Below are positions 1-7,182 of a DNA stretch of 64,000 nucleotides, one piece after another. This stretch comes from Bacillus solimangrovi. GTDB lineage: Bacteria; Bacillota; Bacilli; Bacillales; Bacillaceae_N. The translations under genes and the position numbers were made by a program. The notes below the pieces were generated by a model. The model was not told the origin of the DNA. It did no database searches and saw nothing but the letters and a program-made list of their open reading frames with translations. Position 1 is the first letter of the stretch; each line of letters begins with the position of its first letter. The stretch covers positions 1-64,000 of the forward strand of contig NZ_MJEH01000011.1 in NCBI RefSeq assembly GCF_001742425.1, in the 5' to 3' direction.

Positions 1-36
1 CTTAGCCCTATAGAATATAGAGCTAAAGCCGTTTAA
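1..36 (+). CDS. IS3-family transposase OrfB, C-terminal fragment
   Basis: Frame 1 of the plus strand reads LSPIEYRAKAV followed by TAA at 34-36. This resembles the very end of IS3/IS150-group OrfB transposases, which commonly finish with a motif like LSPxEYR plus a few residues. Only 11 codons are visible; the catalytic DDE domain would lie to the left of the window. Whether the element is intact cannot be judged here. Confidence 0.6.
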   Translation, partial: LSPIEYRAKAV

Positions 37-81
37 ATCATTTTTATTATTTCCACTGTCTACTTGACAGGGGGCAGTTCA
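1..81 (+). mobile_element. right end of an IS3-family insertion sequence (partial)
   Basis: The first bases encode a transposase C-terminus. About 45 bases later comes an end-like sequence containing CTGTCTACTTGACAG and finishing with GCAGTTCA. IS3-family elements typically end just after orfB and terminate in CA, so I place the border near base 81. The rest of the element lies outside the window. The border is only about 20 bp past the ypoC stop codon, so the insertion separates ypoC from whatever follows it (ponA, convergent, in B. subtilis). The family call rests on the transposase tail and end shape, not on a full comparison. Confidence 0.6.
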
Positions 82-101
82 CAATTGAGATAGCGGGTTT
101 T

Positions 102-617
102 TTAGTTTTGTTTATTATATATTGCGAACTGTTTTTGCATGAGCTTTTCAAGCTCTACATACAACTGCTCTAGCTGAATAAACGCATGATGATGTACAGG
201 TCTTTCCATAATAAATATAAGTCTCTCGTGTGCATTAACAGGCTGTAAATCAAACATAGCAACCCTTTGTTTCCAATCTTGTAAACTAGTGATTTGTTCT
301 CCATTTAACCAAAATAGAACATTAAGTAAATTTGCCAATTGTTGTCTCATCGGAAGTTCTGCCAATCGTTTCTGTCTTTTTGCTATCATGTCTCGCAGAG
401 ATTCTTTTTCACTCTTCCATATTGCAAAAATATCTGGTAGTAACTTCTGTTGCTCTATCCATGGATAATATGGCGTTTTTTCAGCTAATAAATCAAGGAT
501 GAAATAACCTGACGTCATTGCTTCATGAAACGTCTCTGGTATTGAAATTTCTATCATTTCACCTTCTGTGAAAAAAGGTTTAAGGGCCATTTTTTCAGGT
601 ATCACATATTTAGGCAT
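102..617 (-). CDS. ypoC: YpoC family protein, function unknown
   Basis: A 171-residue protein in the ypoC position, immediately downstream of nth and overlapping its end by 8 bp. No catalytic motif, signal peptide or membrane segment is apparent. It is rich in aromatic and acidic residues, and the family is restricted to Bacillales with no assigned role. The ATG lies within the end of nth, so translation is probably coupled to nth. The 3' end is close to the insertion-sequence border near base 81, but the reading frame appears complete. The identification relies mainly on position and length. Confidence 0.75.
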   Translation of the reverse strand: MPKYVIPEKMALKPFFTEGEMIEISIPETFHEAMTSGYFILDLLAEKTPYYPWIEQQKLLPDIFAIWKSEKESLRDMIAKRQKRLAELPMRQQLANLLNVLFWLNGEQITSLQDWKQRVAMFDLQPVNAHERLIFIMERPVHHHAFIQLEQLYVELEKLMQKQFAIYNKQN

Positions 618-1272
618 TTGCTTTCGCCTTCTTCTTCATTCTCTTTTGCCCTTCCCGACATAAATCTAATAGAGGACAACTTTCACATTGAGGAGACTGA
701 GCCTTACAATGATAACGGCCGAAGAAGATTAAACGATGGTGTGAAACACTCCATTCATCTTCAGGAATTTTACGCATTAGCGTTCTCTCTACTTCTAATA
801 CTGAATCCTTCCAACGACATATCCCTAAACGTTTACTAACACGCTCTACGTGGGTGTCAACAGCTAAAGCAGGAACGTCAAATGCTACTGATAAAACAAC
901 ATTTGCTGTTTTTCTTCCTACTCCAGGAAGACGTTCCAATGACGCACGGTCCTTTGGTACTTCTCTCCCATACTCATCAATTAACAATTGACACATTTTC
1001 CTTATATTCTTAGACTTATTGCGATACAAACCGATTGAACGAATATCATGCTGCAACTCCTCCAGTGAGACAGCTAAGTAATCCTCTGGTGTACGATATT
1101 TTTGGAACAAGTCCTTTGTCACTTTGTTAACTAATTTGTCTGTACACTGTGCTGAAAGTGCTACAGCTACAACTAACTCAAATGGATTGCGATGGTTAAG
1201 CTCACAATGAGCATCTGGATACATTTCAGCCATCGTATTCAAAACTTCTTTAATTTGGATTTTTGTAAGCAA
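610..1272 (-). CDS. nth: endonuclease III (DNA glycosylase/AP lyase)
   Basis: Base-excision repair enzyme that removes oxidised pyrimidines and nicks abasic sites. The helix-hairpin-helix LPGVGRKTANVV carries the catalytic lysine, and VDTHVERV supplies the catalytic aspartate. The C-terminus has the C-x6-C-x2-C-x5-C iron-sulfur motif (CKAQSPQCESCPLLDLC). The open frame extends to 1347, but the best start is TTG at 1272, preceded by AGGTGG. This gives 220 residues, the family length, and removes an unrelated N-terminal stretch. It lies between dnaD and ypoC as in B. subtilis. Confidence 0.95.
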   Translation of the reverse strand: MLTKIQIKEVLNTMAEMYPDAHCELNHRNPFELVVAVALSAQCTDKLVNKVTKDLFQKYRTPEDYLAVSLEELQHDIRSIGLYRNKSKNIRKMCQLLIDEYGREVPKDRASLERLPGVGRKTANVVLSVAFDVPALAVDTHVERVSKRLGICRWKDSVLEVERTLMRKIPEDEWSVSHHRLIFFGRYHCKAQSPQCESCPLLDLCREGQKRMKKKAKANA

Positions 1273-1425
1273 TTCATTCCACCTGCCTTTTAATAAGAAA
1301 AGCTCAAAGCACTTGCAAAAATGCCAAACGAATAAGGCACAATGCAAGTACTAGGAGCTATCAATCTTTGTCCAATAGTTTGTCTTCATCAATCAAGTAC
1401 ATGATTGTTAACAATATTCCAGTTA

Positions 1426-2142
1426 TCATTGTTCGAGCCAATTATAAAATGGGACCGTCTTCCCTTTTGACTCTGAAGCTTGTCCTGCTTGAGGAGGTTG
1501 TTTACGTGAAGGCTGGTGTTGCCTAAAACGCAAACTACGTTCTCGAGCTTGTTCAACAGTTTTAACCCCATTCTTTTTCCACTCAAATAAAATACGATCA
1601 ATATATCGTAAGTTTAATTTCCCACTAATAACCGCTTCTTTTAATGCAGCTTTAATTAAAACTGGTGAATATTGCTCTTGGTCAACCCAAATCGCTATCG
1701 TCTCATATTCCATAGGTGAAAGGACTCGAGCAAATTCACGTTCAAACATTTGGAAAAGTTCTCCTTCATCAGCTTGTGCTTGTTGCTTTTCCTGTTCTTG
1801 CTCATTTTTTTCTATTAAGCGAATAAGCTTCTCCCATAGAGGACGTAACGTATAACGTTCATACATGACTCCAGTTAAGTCTTTCTCTTCCTCTATTGCT
1901 AAACAACCTTTTCGAAGCAAAGCATGCAAGATTTCCATACATCCCTGTGAACCAATGCTCATTCGAATCGCCATTTCATCCGGTGTTGGAAATGTGTTAC
2001 CCCTATCTAAATAACTGTGTATATGCAACAGTAACATAACTTCCTTTTCATCAATACCAAGCTGTGGGTACGATTCAAGTAAAATTACTGGTATGGAGAT
2101 ATTTCCTTTCGTTAGCCAATTTATCATTTGTGTTTGTTCCAT
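1426..2142 (-). CDS. dnaD: DNA replication initiation protein DnaD
   Basis: Primosomal protein that remodels DNA with DnaA, DnaB and DnaI during helicase loading at the origin and at restart. The N-terminal half is the winged-helix oligomerisation domain. The C-terminal half has the DnaD/DnaB2 fold with the conserved YIDRILFEWKKNG stretch, and the protein ends in VPFYNWLEQ as in B. subtilis. I choose ATG at 2142, preceded by AGAGGTG, over the longer frame to 2166, giving 238 residues. The N-terminal residues before the winged helix differ from B. subtilis. Confidence 0.93.
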   Translation of the reverse strand: MEQTQMINWLTKGNISIPVILLESYPQLGIDEKEVMLLLHIHSYLDRGNTFPTPDEMAIRMSIGSQGCMEILHALLRKGCLAIEEEKDLTGVMYERYTLRPLWEKLIRLIEKNEQEQEKQQAQADEGELFQMFEREFARVLSPMEYETIAIWVDQEQYSPVLIKAALKEAVISGKLNLRYIDRILFEWKKNGVKTVEQARERSLRFRQHQPSRKQPPQAGQASESKGKTVPFYNWLEQ

Positions 2143-2164
2143 CTGTTCAACACCTCTATATCGC

Positions 2165-2170
2165 ATTATA
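2165..2170 (-). promoter_or_regulatory. candidate -10 box for dnaD-nth-ypoC
   Basis: A perfect TATAAT on the minus strand about 22 bases upstream of the dnaD ATG. The matching -35 region is poor (TTCGAA at 17-bp spacing), so this is a moderate call. Confidence 0.4.
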
Positions 2171-2269
2171 ACATGAGTAATGAACTTTCGAACACAAATC
2201 TCAGTTGCACTGTTCTTCTCTTTTTAATGAATATAATAAAATTAACTATCAAAAACGATCGACCTAAAT

Positions 2270-2315
2270 AAAAAAGAAAGCTCCGGACGAATCACAATCA
2301 TTCCAGAGCTTCTTT
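2270..2315 (-). terminator. intrinsic terminator of asnS
   Basis: On the minus strand an AAGCTCTGGA / TCCGGAGCTT stem is followed by TTTCTTTTTT. It begins a few bases past the asnS stop codon and separates asnS from dnaD. Confidence 0.85.
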
Positions 2316-2318
2316 ATC

Positions 2319-3611
2319 TTATGGATATAGACGATTTAATAAACGTGGGAATGGAATCGTTTCTCGAACATGCTCCACCCCTGTAATCCAAGCTACTGTT
2401 CGTTCTAAACCTAGACCAAAACCTGAATGAGGAACAGAACCATACTTACGTAACTCTAAGTACCAGTTATACGCTTCACCTGTTAAACCATGAGCTTCAT
2501 AACGTTCTTCCATCATCTCAAGATCATGGATTCGTTGTGAACCACCAATAATTTCACCATAACCCTCAGGAGCGATCAAATCGGCACAAAGCGCAACTTC
2601 AGGACGATTTGGATCTGGTTGCATATAGAATGATTTGATCTTAGCTGGATAATGTGTAATAAACACTGGTTTATCATAGCTTTCTGCAATCGCTGTTTCA
2701 TGAGGTGCACCGAAGTCTTCACCCCACTCAATGTCATCAAAACCTTTCTCATGAAGTAAATCAATTGCTTCATCATATGTAATGCGTGGGAATGGAGCTT
2801 GAATCTTCTCTAATTTTGTCACATCACGACCGAGGTGTTTCAATTCAAGCTCGCAATTTTTCAATACTGATTGCACAACATAACTTACATATTGCTCTTG
2901 AACTTCTAAGCTTTCTGCATGCTCAACAAACGCCATTTCTGGTTCAATCATCCAGAATTCAATTAAATGACGACGAGTTTTTGATTTTTCTGCTCGGAAT
3001 GTTGGACCAAATGAGAACACTTTTCCAAGTGCCATTGCAGCAGCTTCCATATACAATTGTCCACTTTGTGAAAGATATGCATCTTCATCAAAGTATTTTG
3101 TATGAAATAGTTCTGTCGTACCTTCAGCAGAAGCACCTGTCAAAATTGGTGGATCGACTTTAACAAAACCGTTATCATTAAAAAACTCATACGTTGCACG
3201 AATAATTTCATTTCTCACTTTCATAACAGCGTGTTGACGTTTGTGACGAATCCATAGATGGCGATTATCCATCAAAAATTCTGGTCCATGCTTTTTCGGT
3301 GTAATCGGATAATCAATCGCTTCATGAATAACCTCGACATTTGTTACACCTAACTCATATCCGAATGGTGAACGTTCATCCTCACGTACCACACCAGTAA
3401 CATAAAGTGATGACTCTTGTGTTAAACCTTTTGCTTTTAAAAAAATGTCTTCTTCAACTTCAGCTTTCACCATAACACCTTGAATAAAACCTGTCCCATC
3501 ACGTAGCTGTAAAAAAGCAATTTTACCACTAGAGCGCTTACTTGCTAACCAAGCACCAATTGTGACCTCTTCTCCAACATATTTATGTACTTGCGAAATT
3601 GTTGTTTTCAC
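2319..3611 (-). CDS. asnS: asparaginyl-tRNA synthetase
   Basis: Charges tRNA-Asn with asparagine. The 430-residue class II synthetase starts with an OB-fold anticodon-binding domain (about residues 15-100). It then has motif 2 ([16 protein letters not shown]) and motif 3 ([12 protein letters not shown]) in the catalytic domain. It has its own promoter candidate and terminator, lies downstream of aspB as in B. subtilis, and starts at an ATG 10 bases after a GGAGGG. I see no T-box in the roughly 110-base leader. Confidence 0.96.
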   Translation of the reverse strand: MKTTISQVHKYVGEEVTIGAWLASKRSSGKIAFLQLRDGTGFIQGVMVKAEVEEDIFLKAKGLTQESSLYVTGVVREDERSPFGYELGVTNVEVIHEAIDYPITPKKHGPEFLMDNRHLWIRHKRQHAVMKVRNEIIRATYEFFNDNGFVKVDPPILTGASAEGTTELFHTKYFDEDAYLSQSGQLYMEAAAMALGKVFSFGPTFRAEKSKTRRHLIEFWMIEPEMAFVEHAESLEVQEQYVSYVVQSVLKNCELELKHLGRDVTKLEKIQAPFPRITYDEAIDLLHEKGFDDIEWGEDFGAPHETAIAESYDKPVFITHYPAKIKSFYMQPDPNRPEVALCADLIAPEGYGEIIGGSQRIHDLEMMEERYEAHGLTGEAYNWYLELRKYGSVPHSGFGLGLERTVAWITGVEHVRETIPFPRLLNRLYP

Positions 3612-3964
3612 TAATCGTTCCCTCCAACCATTGATTTCATCTTCATTTTCAGTAACTTAGTTTTCCTGACACTGTTAAATATATTTGTGCACAAAGTCGA
3701 ATTACATCAAAAAACGCACTTGACGACATTATACTAAAAAAACTTGCTTTTTTCCATCCTAGCTGAGTGGATTTCAAATTTGTATATTTTCTAATGGCTA
3801 TGTAATCATGATCTTGAGCAACAAATGATTTAATGCATGCCTGACATAGCTACTTACATTAAAAAAGGGAGTCTCTATACCGATAGTTTGGCATTAGAGA
3901 CAATCCCTACATATGCATTATATTTTTGAGTATTTTTTTTTAAAAAAATAGATCTTATAATTAA
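3612..3964 (-). promoter_or_regulatory. asnS promoter and leader; aspB terminator region
   Basis: This 353-bp gap holds no gene. A TATAAT lies at 3728-3733 on the minus strand, with TGGAAA 17 bp upstream, which would give an asnS leader of about 110 nt. The aspB terminator occupies 3861-3907. I see no T-box specifier or GGTGGNACC element. Confidence 0.5.
3861..3907 (-). terminator. intrinsic terminator of aspB
   Basis: Minus-strand hairpin with arms GGGATTGTCTCTA and TAGAGACTCCC followed by TTTTTT. It lies about 60 bases past the aspB stop codon and ends the ypmA-ypmB-aspB transcript. Confidence 0.85.
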
Positions 3965-5146
3965 TTAGAGGCGTTTTTTCATAAATCGTTCAATTCGATC
4001 AAGTGCACCTTCTAGGTTTTCCATTGATGTAGCGTATGATAACCTAACATTCTCAGCTGAACCAAATCCTGAACCCGGAACTAGCGCAACTTTCTCTTCG
4101 TCTAAAAGTGCTTTAACCCATTCATCTACACTTTCAAATCCTGTTTTCTTCGCTGCTTCGATTACATTAGGGAAAAGATAAAATGCTCCATCAGGTTTTA
4201 CACATGTAAATCCAGGTATTTCAATTAAACGTTTATATGTTTTATTTAATCGTTCTTCAAACGCATTTTTCATTTCTGCAACAGCCTCTTGTGAACCTGT
4301 ATATGCCGCAATTGCTCCATATTGAGCCATGACAGCTGGATTTGATGTTGAATGACTTGCAAGGTTCGTCATAGCCTTTATAATCGTTTCATTACCCGCA
4401 GCATAACCAATACGCCAACCAGTCATGGAATGAGATTTAGATACGCCATTAATAATGATCGTATTTTCCTTTAATTCAGGAGAAAGCTCAGCAATTGAAA
4501 CATGCTTCTTATCACCATATACAAGGTGCTCGTAAATTTCATCTGAGACAATTAGGATACCTGCGTCAAGTGCTACTTTTCCTAGTGCTTCAAGCTCTTC
4601 TCTTGAATACAACATACCTGTTGGATTGCTTGGAGAGTTGATAATAACTGCTTTTGTTTTATCAGTAATTGCTTCTTTAAGCTGCATTGGTGTTAACTTA
4701 AAGTCATTTGCTTCTTCTGCTTTTGCAAAAACAGGAGTTCCTTCAGCAAGCTTCACTTGTTCTGGATAGCTCACCCAATAAGGAATAGGAATAATAACTT
4801 CATCACCAGGATTTAGTAACACTTGAAATAATGTATATAAAGCGTGTTTTGCGCCTGTTCCTACAATAATTTCAGAAGGCTTATAAGTAATTCCTTGATC
4901 GTGTTTAAACTTTTCAATAATCGCTTCTTTTAACGCTGGTAATCCTCCAGCAGGAGTATACTTTGTTTGACCTTCATTCATTGATTGATTTGCTGCGTCA
5001 ATAATATGCTGTGGAGTATTAAAATCAGGTTCACCTGCTCCTAAACCAATAACATCATGACCTTCTGCTTTTAAAGCCTTTGCTTTCGCAGTAATTTCTA
5101 GTGTAGTTGATGGAGTTAATGCTGAAACACGGTTTGCTAATTTCAT
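3965..5146 (-). CDS. aspB: aspartate aminotransferase AspB
   Basis: PLP-dependent fold-type I transaminase that interconverts aspartate/2-oxoglutarate and oxaloacetate/glutamate. Visible family features are GLGAGEPDFNTP near residue 35, NSPSNPTG, DEIYEHLVYG and the Schiff-base lysine in SKSHSMTGWRIGY. At 393 residues it matches B. subtilis AspB. It is the last gene after ypmA and ypmB, 16 bp downstream of ypmB. Specificity within the aminotransferase family is inferred from synteny and overall similarity. Confidence 0.93.
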   Translation of the reverse strand: MKLANRVSALTPSTTLEITAKAKALKAEGHDVIGLGAGEPDFNTPQHIIDAANQSMNEGQTKYTPAGGLPALKEAIIEKFKHDQGITYKPSEIIVGTGAKHALYTLFQVLLNPGDEVIIPIPYWVSYPEQVKLAEGTPVFAKAEEANDFKLTPMQLKEAITDKTKAVIINSPSNPTGMLYSREELEALGKVALDAGILIVSDEIYEHLVYGDKKHVSIAELSPELKENTIIINGVSKSHSMTGWRIGYAAGNETIIKAMTNLASHSTSNPAVMAQYGAIAAYTGSQEAVAEMKNAFEERLNKTYKRLIEIPGFTCVKPDGAFYLFPNVIEAAKKTGFESVDEWVKALLDEEKVALVPGSGFGSAENVRLSYATSMENLEGALDRIERFMKKRL

Positions 5147-5162
5147 GTCGTAATTCTCTCCC

Positions 5163-5651
5163 TTATGTTTTCTTTTCCTTTATGCTATATCGTTTCACAA
5201 GTTCACCATTCTGAAAGTTCATATAATAATATGTATATTGGTCATTATTGTCAACATATTTCACTTCCCAAAGGGGAGTACCACTCATCATACCTAATCG
5301 AATATCTATAATTTCTATTGGATTACGCTCACTAATGACTTGTTCCTTAACACGTTCTTCTGTCCAACCTTCACTAGCTTTTTTAATAACGGGCTTCTTT
5401 TTATTATTGTCAGGTACCCACACATAGACAGCTTCACCATCTTCATTAATAGCATGTACAACTTGATATGAGTCTTTGCCATGAAAATGCTCAACTTTAT
5501 TTACTTTGATACCTTTAACAATTTTTTTAGCACGAGCTTCCGCTTGTTTATGCAATACTTTTTCATCTGCTAGTGTCGATTGATAAATGTTTACACTTTG
5601 CCAAATGACGATAAAGGGTATCAGTAAAAGCAACCACCACCATTTTTTCAT
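5163..5651 (-). CDS. ypmB: membrane-anchored PepSY-like protein YpmB
   Basis: A 162-residue protein with one N-terminal transmembrane segment (WWWLLLLIPFIVIW, about residues 4-17) and an extracytoplasmic remainder that resembles PepSY-type domains, with repeated alpha/beta motifs around VVHAINEDGEAVYVW. Such domains are thought to regulate proteases, but no function is established for YpmB. It sits between ypmA and aspB exactly as in B. subtilis and starts at an ATG 9 bp after ypmA. Confidence 0.85.
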   Translation of the reverse strand: MKKWWWLLLLIPFIVIWQSVNIYQSTLADEKVLHKQAEARAKKIVKGIKVNKVEHFHGKDSYQVVHAINEDGEAVYVWVPDNNKKKPVIKKASEGWTEERVKEQVISERNPIEIIDIRLGMMSGTPLWEVKYVDNNDQYTYYYMNFQNGELVKRYSIKEKKT

Positions 5652-5660
5652 ATCGTCACC

Positions 5661-5831
5661 TTATGTACGATAAATTGTAAAAACAGCTTTATCTTGATCT
5701 TCATCATCTAACGCTAATCCAAACATCAAATCTTGGTCTTTTAAGGTACGATTTAATACATTAACAATTTTATACATATCTTCAGAGTGCTTCAAACTTA
5801 TAGTTGATAATAATTCGATCTTATTATCCAT
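5661..5831 (-). CDS. ypmA: small conserved protein YpmA
   Basis: A 56-residue soluble protein beginning MDNKIELLSTIS and ending TIYRT. It is widely conserved in Bacillaceae upstream of ypmB, with no known function. The frame extends to 5855, but a GGGAGGC site precedes the ATG at 5831, which gives the usual family length. An extended -10 promoter lies about 100 bases upstream. Confidence 0.85.
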   Translation of the reverse strand: MDNKIELLSTISLKHSEDMYKIVNVLNRTLKDQDLMFGLALDDEDQDKAVFTIYRT

Positions 5832-6005
5832 AAAAAAGTGCCTCCCAATGTACACAGTTTTTGTTACACATCTCTCAGTAAATGTCCGTACAAACTATCT
5901 ATACGGGAATACCGAATCAGATTCTTTTCTTATTATAACAGGTTCAATTTAAAGTGGAAGTCTGAAATGAGAGATGCCAACGGTTCGGTTAAATTATTAC
6001 CAAGT

Positions 6006-6027
6006 AAACATGTTACATGTTTTTTCT
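6006..6027 (+). terminator. terminator-like palindrome, plus strand
   Basis: AAACATG-TTA-CATGTTT followed by TTTTC. It is also a perfect 17-base palindrome, so it could instead be a protein-binding site. Confidence 0.4.
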
Positions 6028-6057
6028 AATAATGTGCTTTCTATTCTCACCAACATT

Positions 6058-6090
6058 GTCGCACGCTTACTACGTGCGATTTTTTTGATT
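6058..6090 (+). terminator. orphan intrinsic terminator, plus strand
   Basis: TCGCACG-CTTACTA-CGTGCGA followed directly by seven T residues on the plus strand. No recognised plus-strand gene precedes it. On the minus strand the T-run is on the wrong side. Confidence 0.6.
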
Positions 6091-6251
6091 GAGCATTGGG
6101 TTAAATTCGACCTTCTCAACAATGAATAGATTCAGTCTGAAGCTATCTGATAGTGTATGCATATTACTCGCATCCACACATTAACACAAGAGATTTGAAT
6201 ATTCAATATATTTATATTCGAAATTTTTAGACATTATTTTTGTATACAATT

Positions 6252-6285
6252 GAAAAGACGTACCGTCATAATAAGACGATACGTC
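6252..6285 (-). terminator. terminator of the MBL-like gene
   Basis: Minus-strand stem GACGTATCGTC / GACGGTACGTC (one G-U pair) with a TTTTC tail, immediately after the stop codon of the gene at 6287-7120. Confidence 0.75.
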
Positions 6286-6286
6286 A

Positions 6287-7120
6287 CTACTCCTTATCTT
6301 TTGCTTCAAACGTAATCACTTCATAATTTTCCTGGTCAAACCTAATTGCTACATTCCCGAACTGTCGAGTTTGATATATATCTATCCACGTCTCATTCAA
6401 TCGTTCTAACACATCTGAACTAGGCATTCTCTTTCGTTCACGGAAGATAATTGCTACATGGGGGTCTACTTTTTTTAGAAAAGATTCTGACGTTCCATCA
6501 GCTTGTGCAAATTGAGCTACCTTCAATATTTCAGCACGAATGGAGGATTTTTTTAAAATAGCTTCCTCAACTTTACTATCTGCCGCTCCCATTAGAAGCA
6601 AATCATGCTTACCAAACCCAACATGAAGACTCATACCACCTTCATATTGAATATTCAGTGGACGGATCGTAACACCAGAAGACATTTCTTTCATTATACT
6701 TTCGTCCCAATATTGTATATTTCCGTGTTGTAAGGTGAATTCGGTTTGTAACTCATTGCGAAAAACATCTGGTACAATAATTTCGTCAATGATATAACCT
6801 CTATTTAACCACATTAAATTTGAAACATACTGCTTATCCAAACTAGTCAGTAACACACTGTCAAGCTTAAGCACACTTAATGTTTCCAATCGATTAATTA
6901 ACTCATCTGTCGTTTGCGGTCCACCTGTATTAATTAGAATCGTTTCTCCATGCCCAGTTTGAATAAGAATTGCTTCTCCACTAGAAAGATCCAGAAATGT
7001 AACAACAATTTCTGTTTTTGATAAATTCCAATCCACCTTTTCGATTGCATCTTCTTCAGCTACAACATGAAGTGGAATAAATAAGCATAAAATTATGGAG
7101 AGAATACCTTTAATCATCAT
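6287..7120 (-). CDS. secreted metallo-beta-lactamase-fold protein lacking metal ligands
   Basis: A 277-residue protein with a signal-peptide-like N-terminus (hydrophobic GILSIILCLFIPLHVVA, then EED). The body matches the soluble C-terminal domain of ComEC/Rec2: VVTFLDLSSGEAILIQTG, ILINTGG and ILKVAQFAQADGTS align with VxFLDVGQGDAxLI, ILIDGG and ILKVxHHGSxxGTS. The catalytic motifs are gone: the HxHxDH position reads SLDKQY, TGD reads GAA, and HHGS reads QFAQ. It is therefore probably not a metallohydrolase. It lies between dinG and ypmA, where B. subtilis has no gene, and has its own terminator. Fold assignment is good; function is unknown. Confidence 0.7.
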   Translation of the reverse strand: MMIKGILSIILCLFIPLHVVAEEDAIEKVDWNLSKTEIVVTFLDLSSGEAILIQTGHGETILINTGGPQTTDELINRLETLSVLKLDSVLLTSLDKQYVSNLMWLNRGYIIDEIIVPDVFRNELQTEFTLQHGNIQYWDESIMKEMSSGVTIRPLNIQYEGGMSLHVGFGKHDLLLMGAADSKVEEAILKKSSIRAEILKVAQFAQADGTSESFLKKVDPHVAIIFRERKRMPSSDVLERLNETWIDIYQTRQFGNVAIRFDQENYEVITFEAKDKE

Positions 7121-7182
7121 TGCATTCTCCTGTCACAACAATAATAGCGTAACATTAGTTTACCTTGAATGACCTTAATCTA

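Larger units (their letters stand above)
5832..6251. promoter_or_regulatory. ypmA upstream region with plus-strand terminators
   Basis: No convincing gene is present in this 420-bp gap. On the minus strand an extended -10 (TGTTATAAT, hexamer at 5932-5937) could drive ypmA-ypmB-aspB; its -35 is weak. On the plus strand there are two terminator-like hairpins at 6006-6027 and 6058-6090 with no recognised gene upstream of them. Confidence 0.5.

Noticed and set aside
5838-6029. 63-codon plus-strand frame opposite the ypmA upstream region
   Set aside because: No ribosome-binding site at its start and no recognisable protein features; only the last 20 codons are mentioned as part of a candidate transcript.
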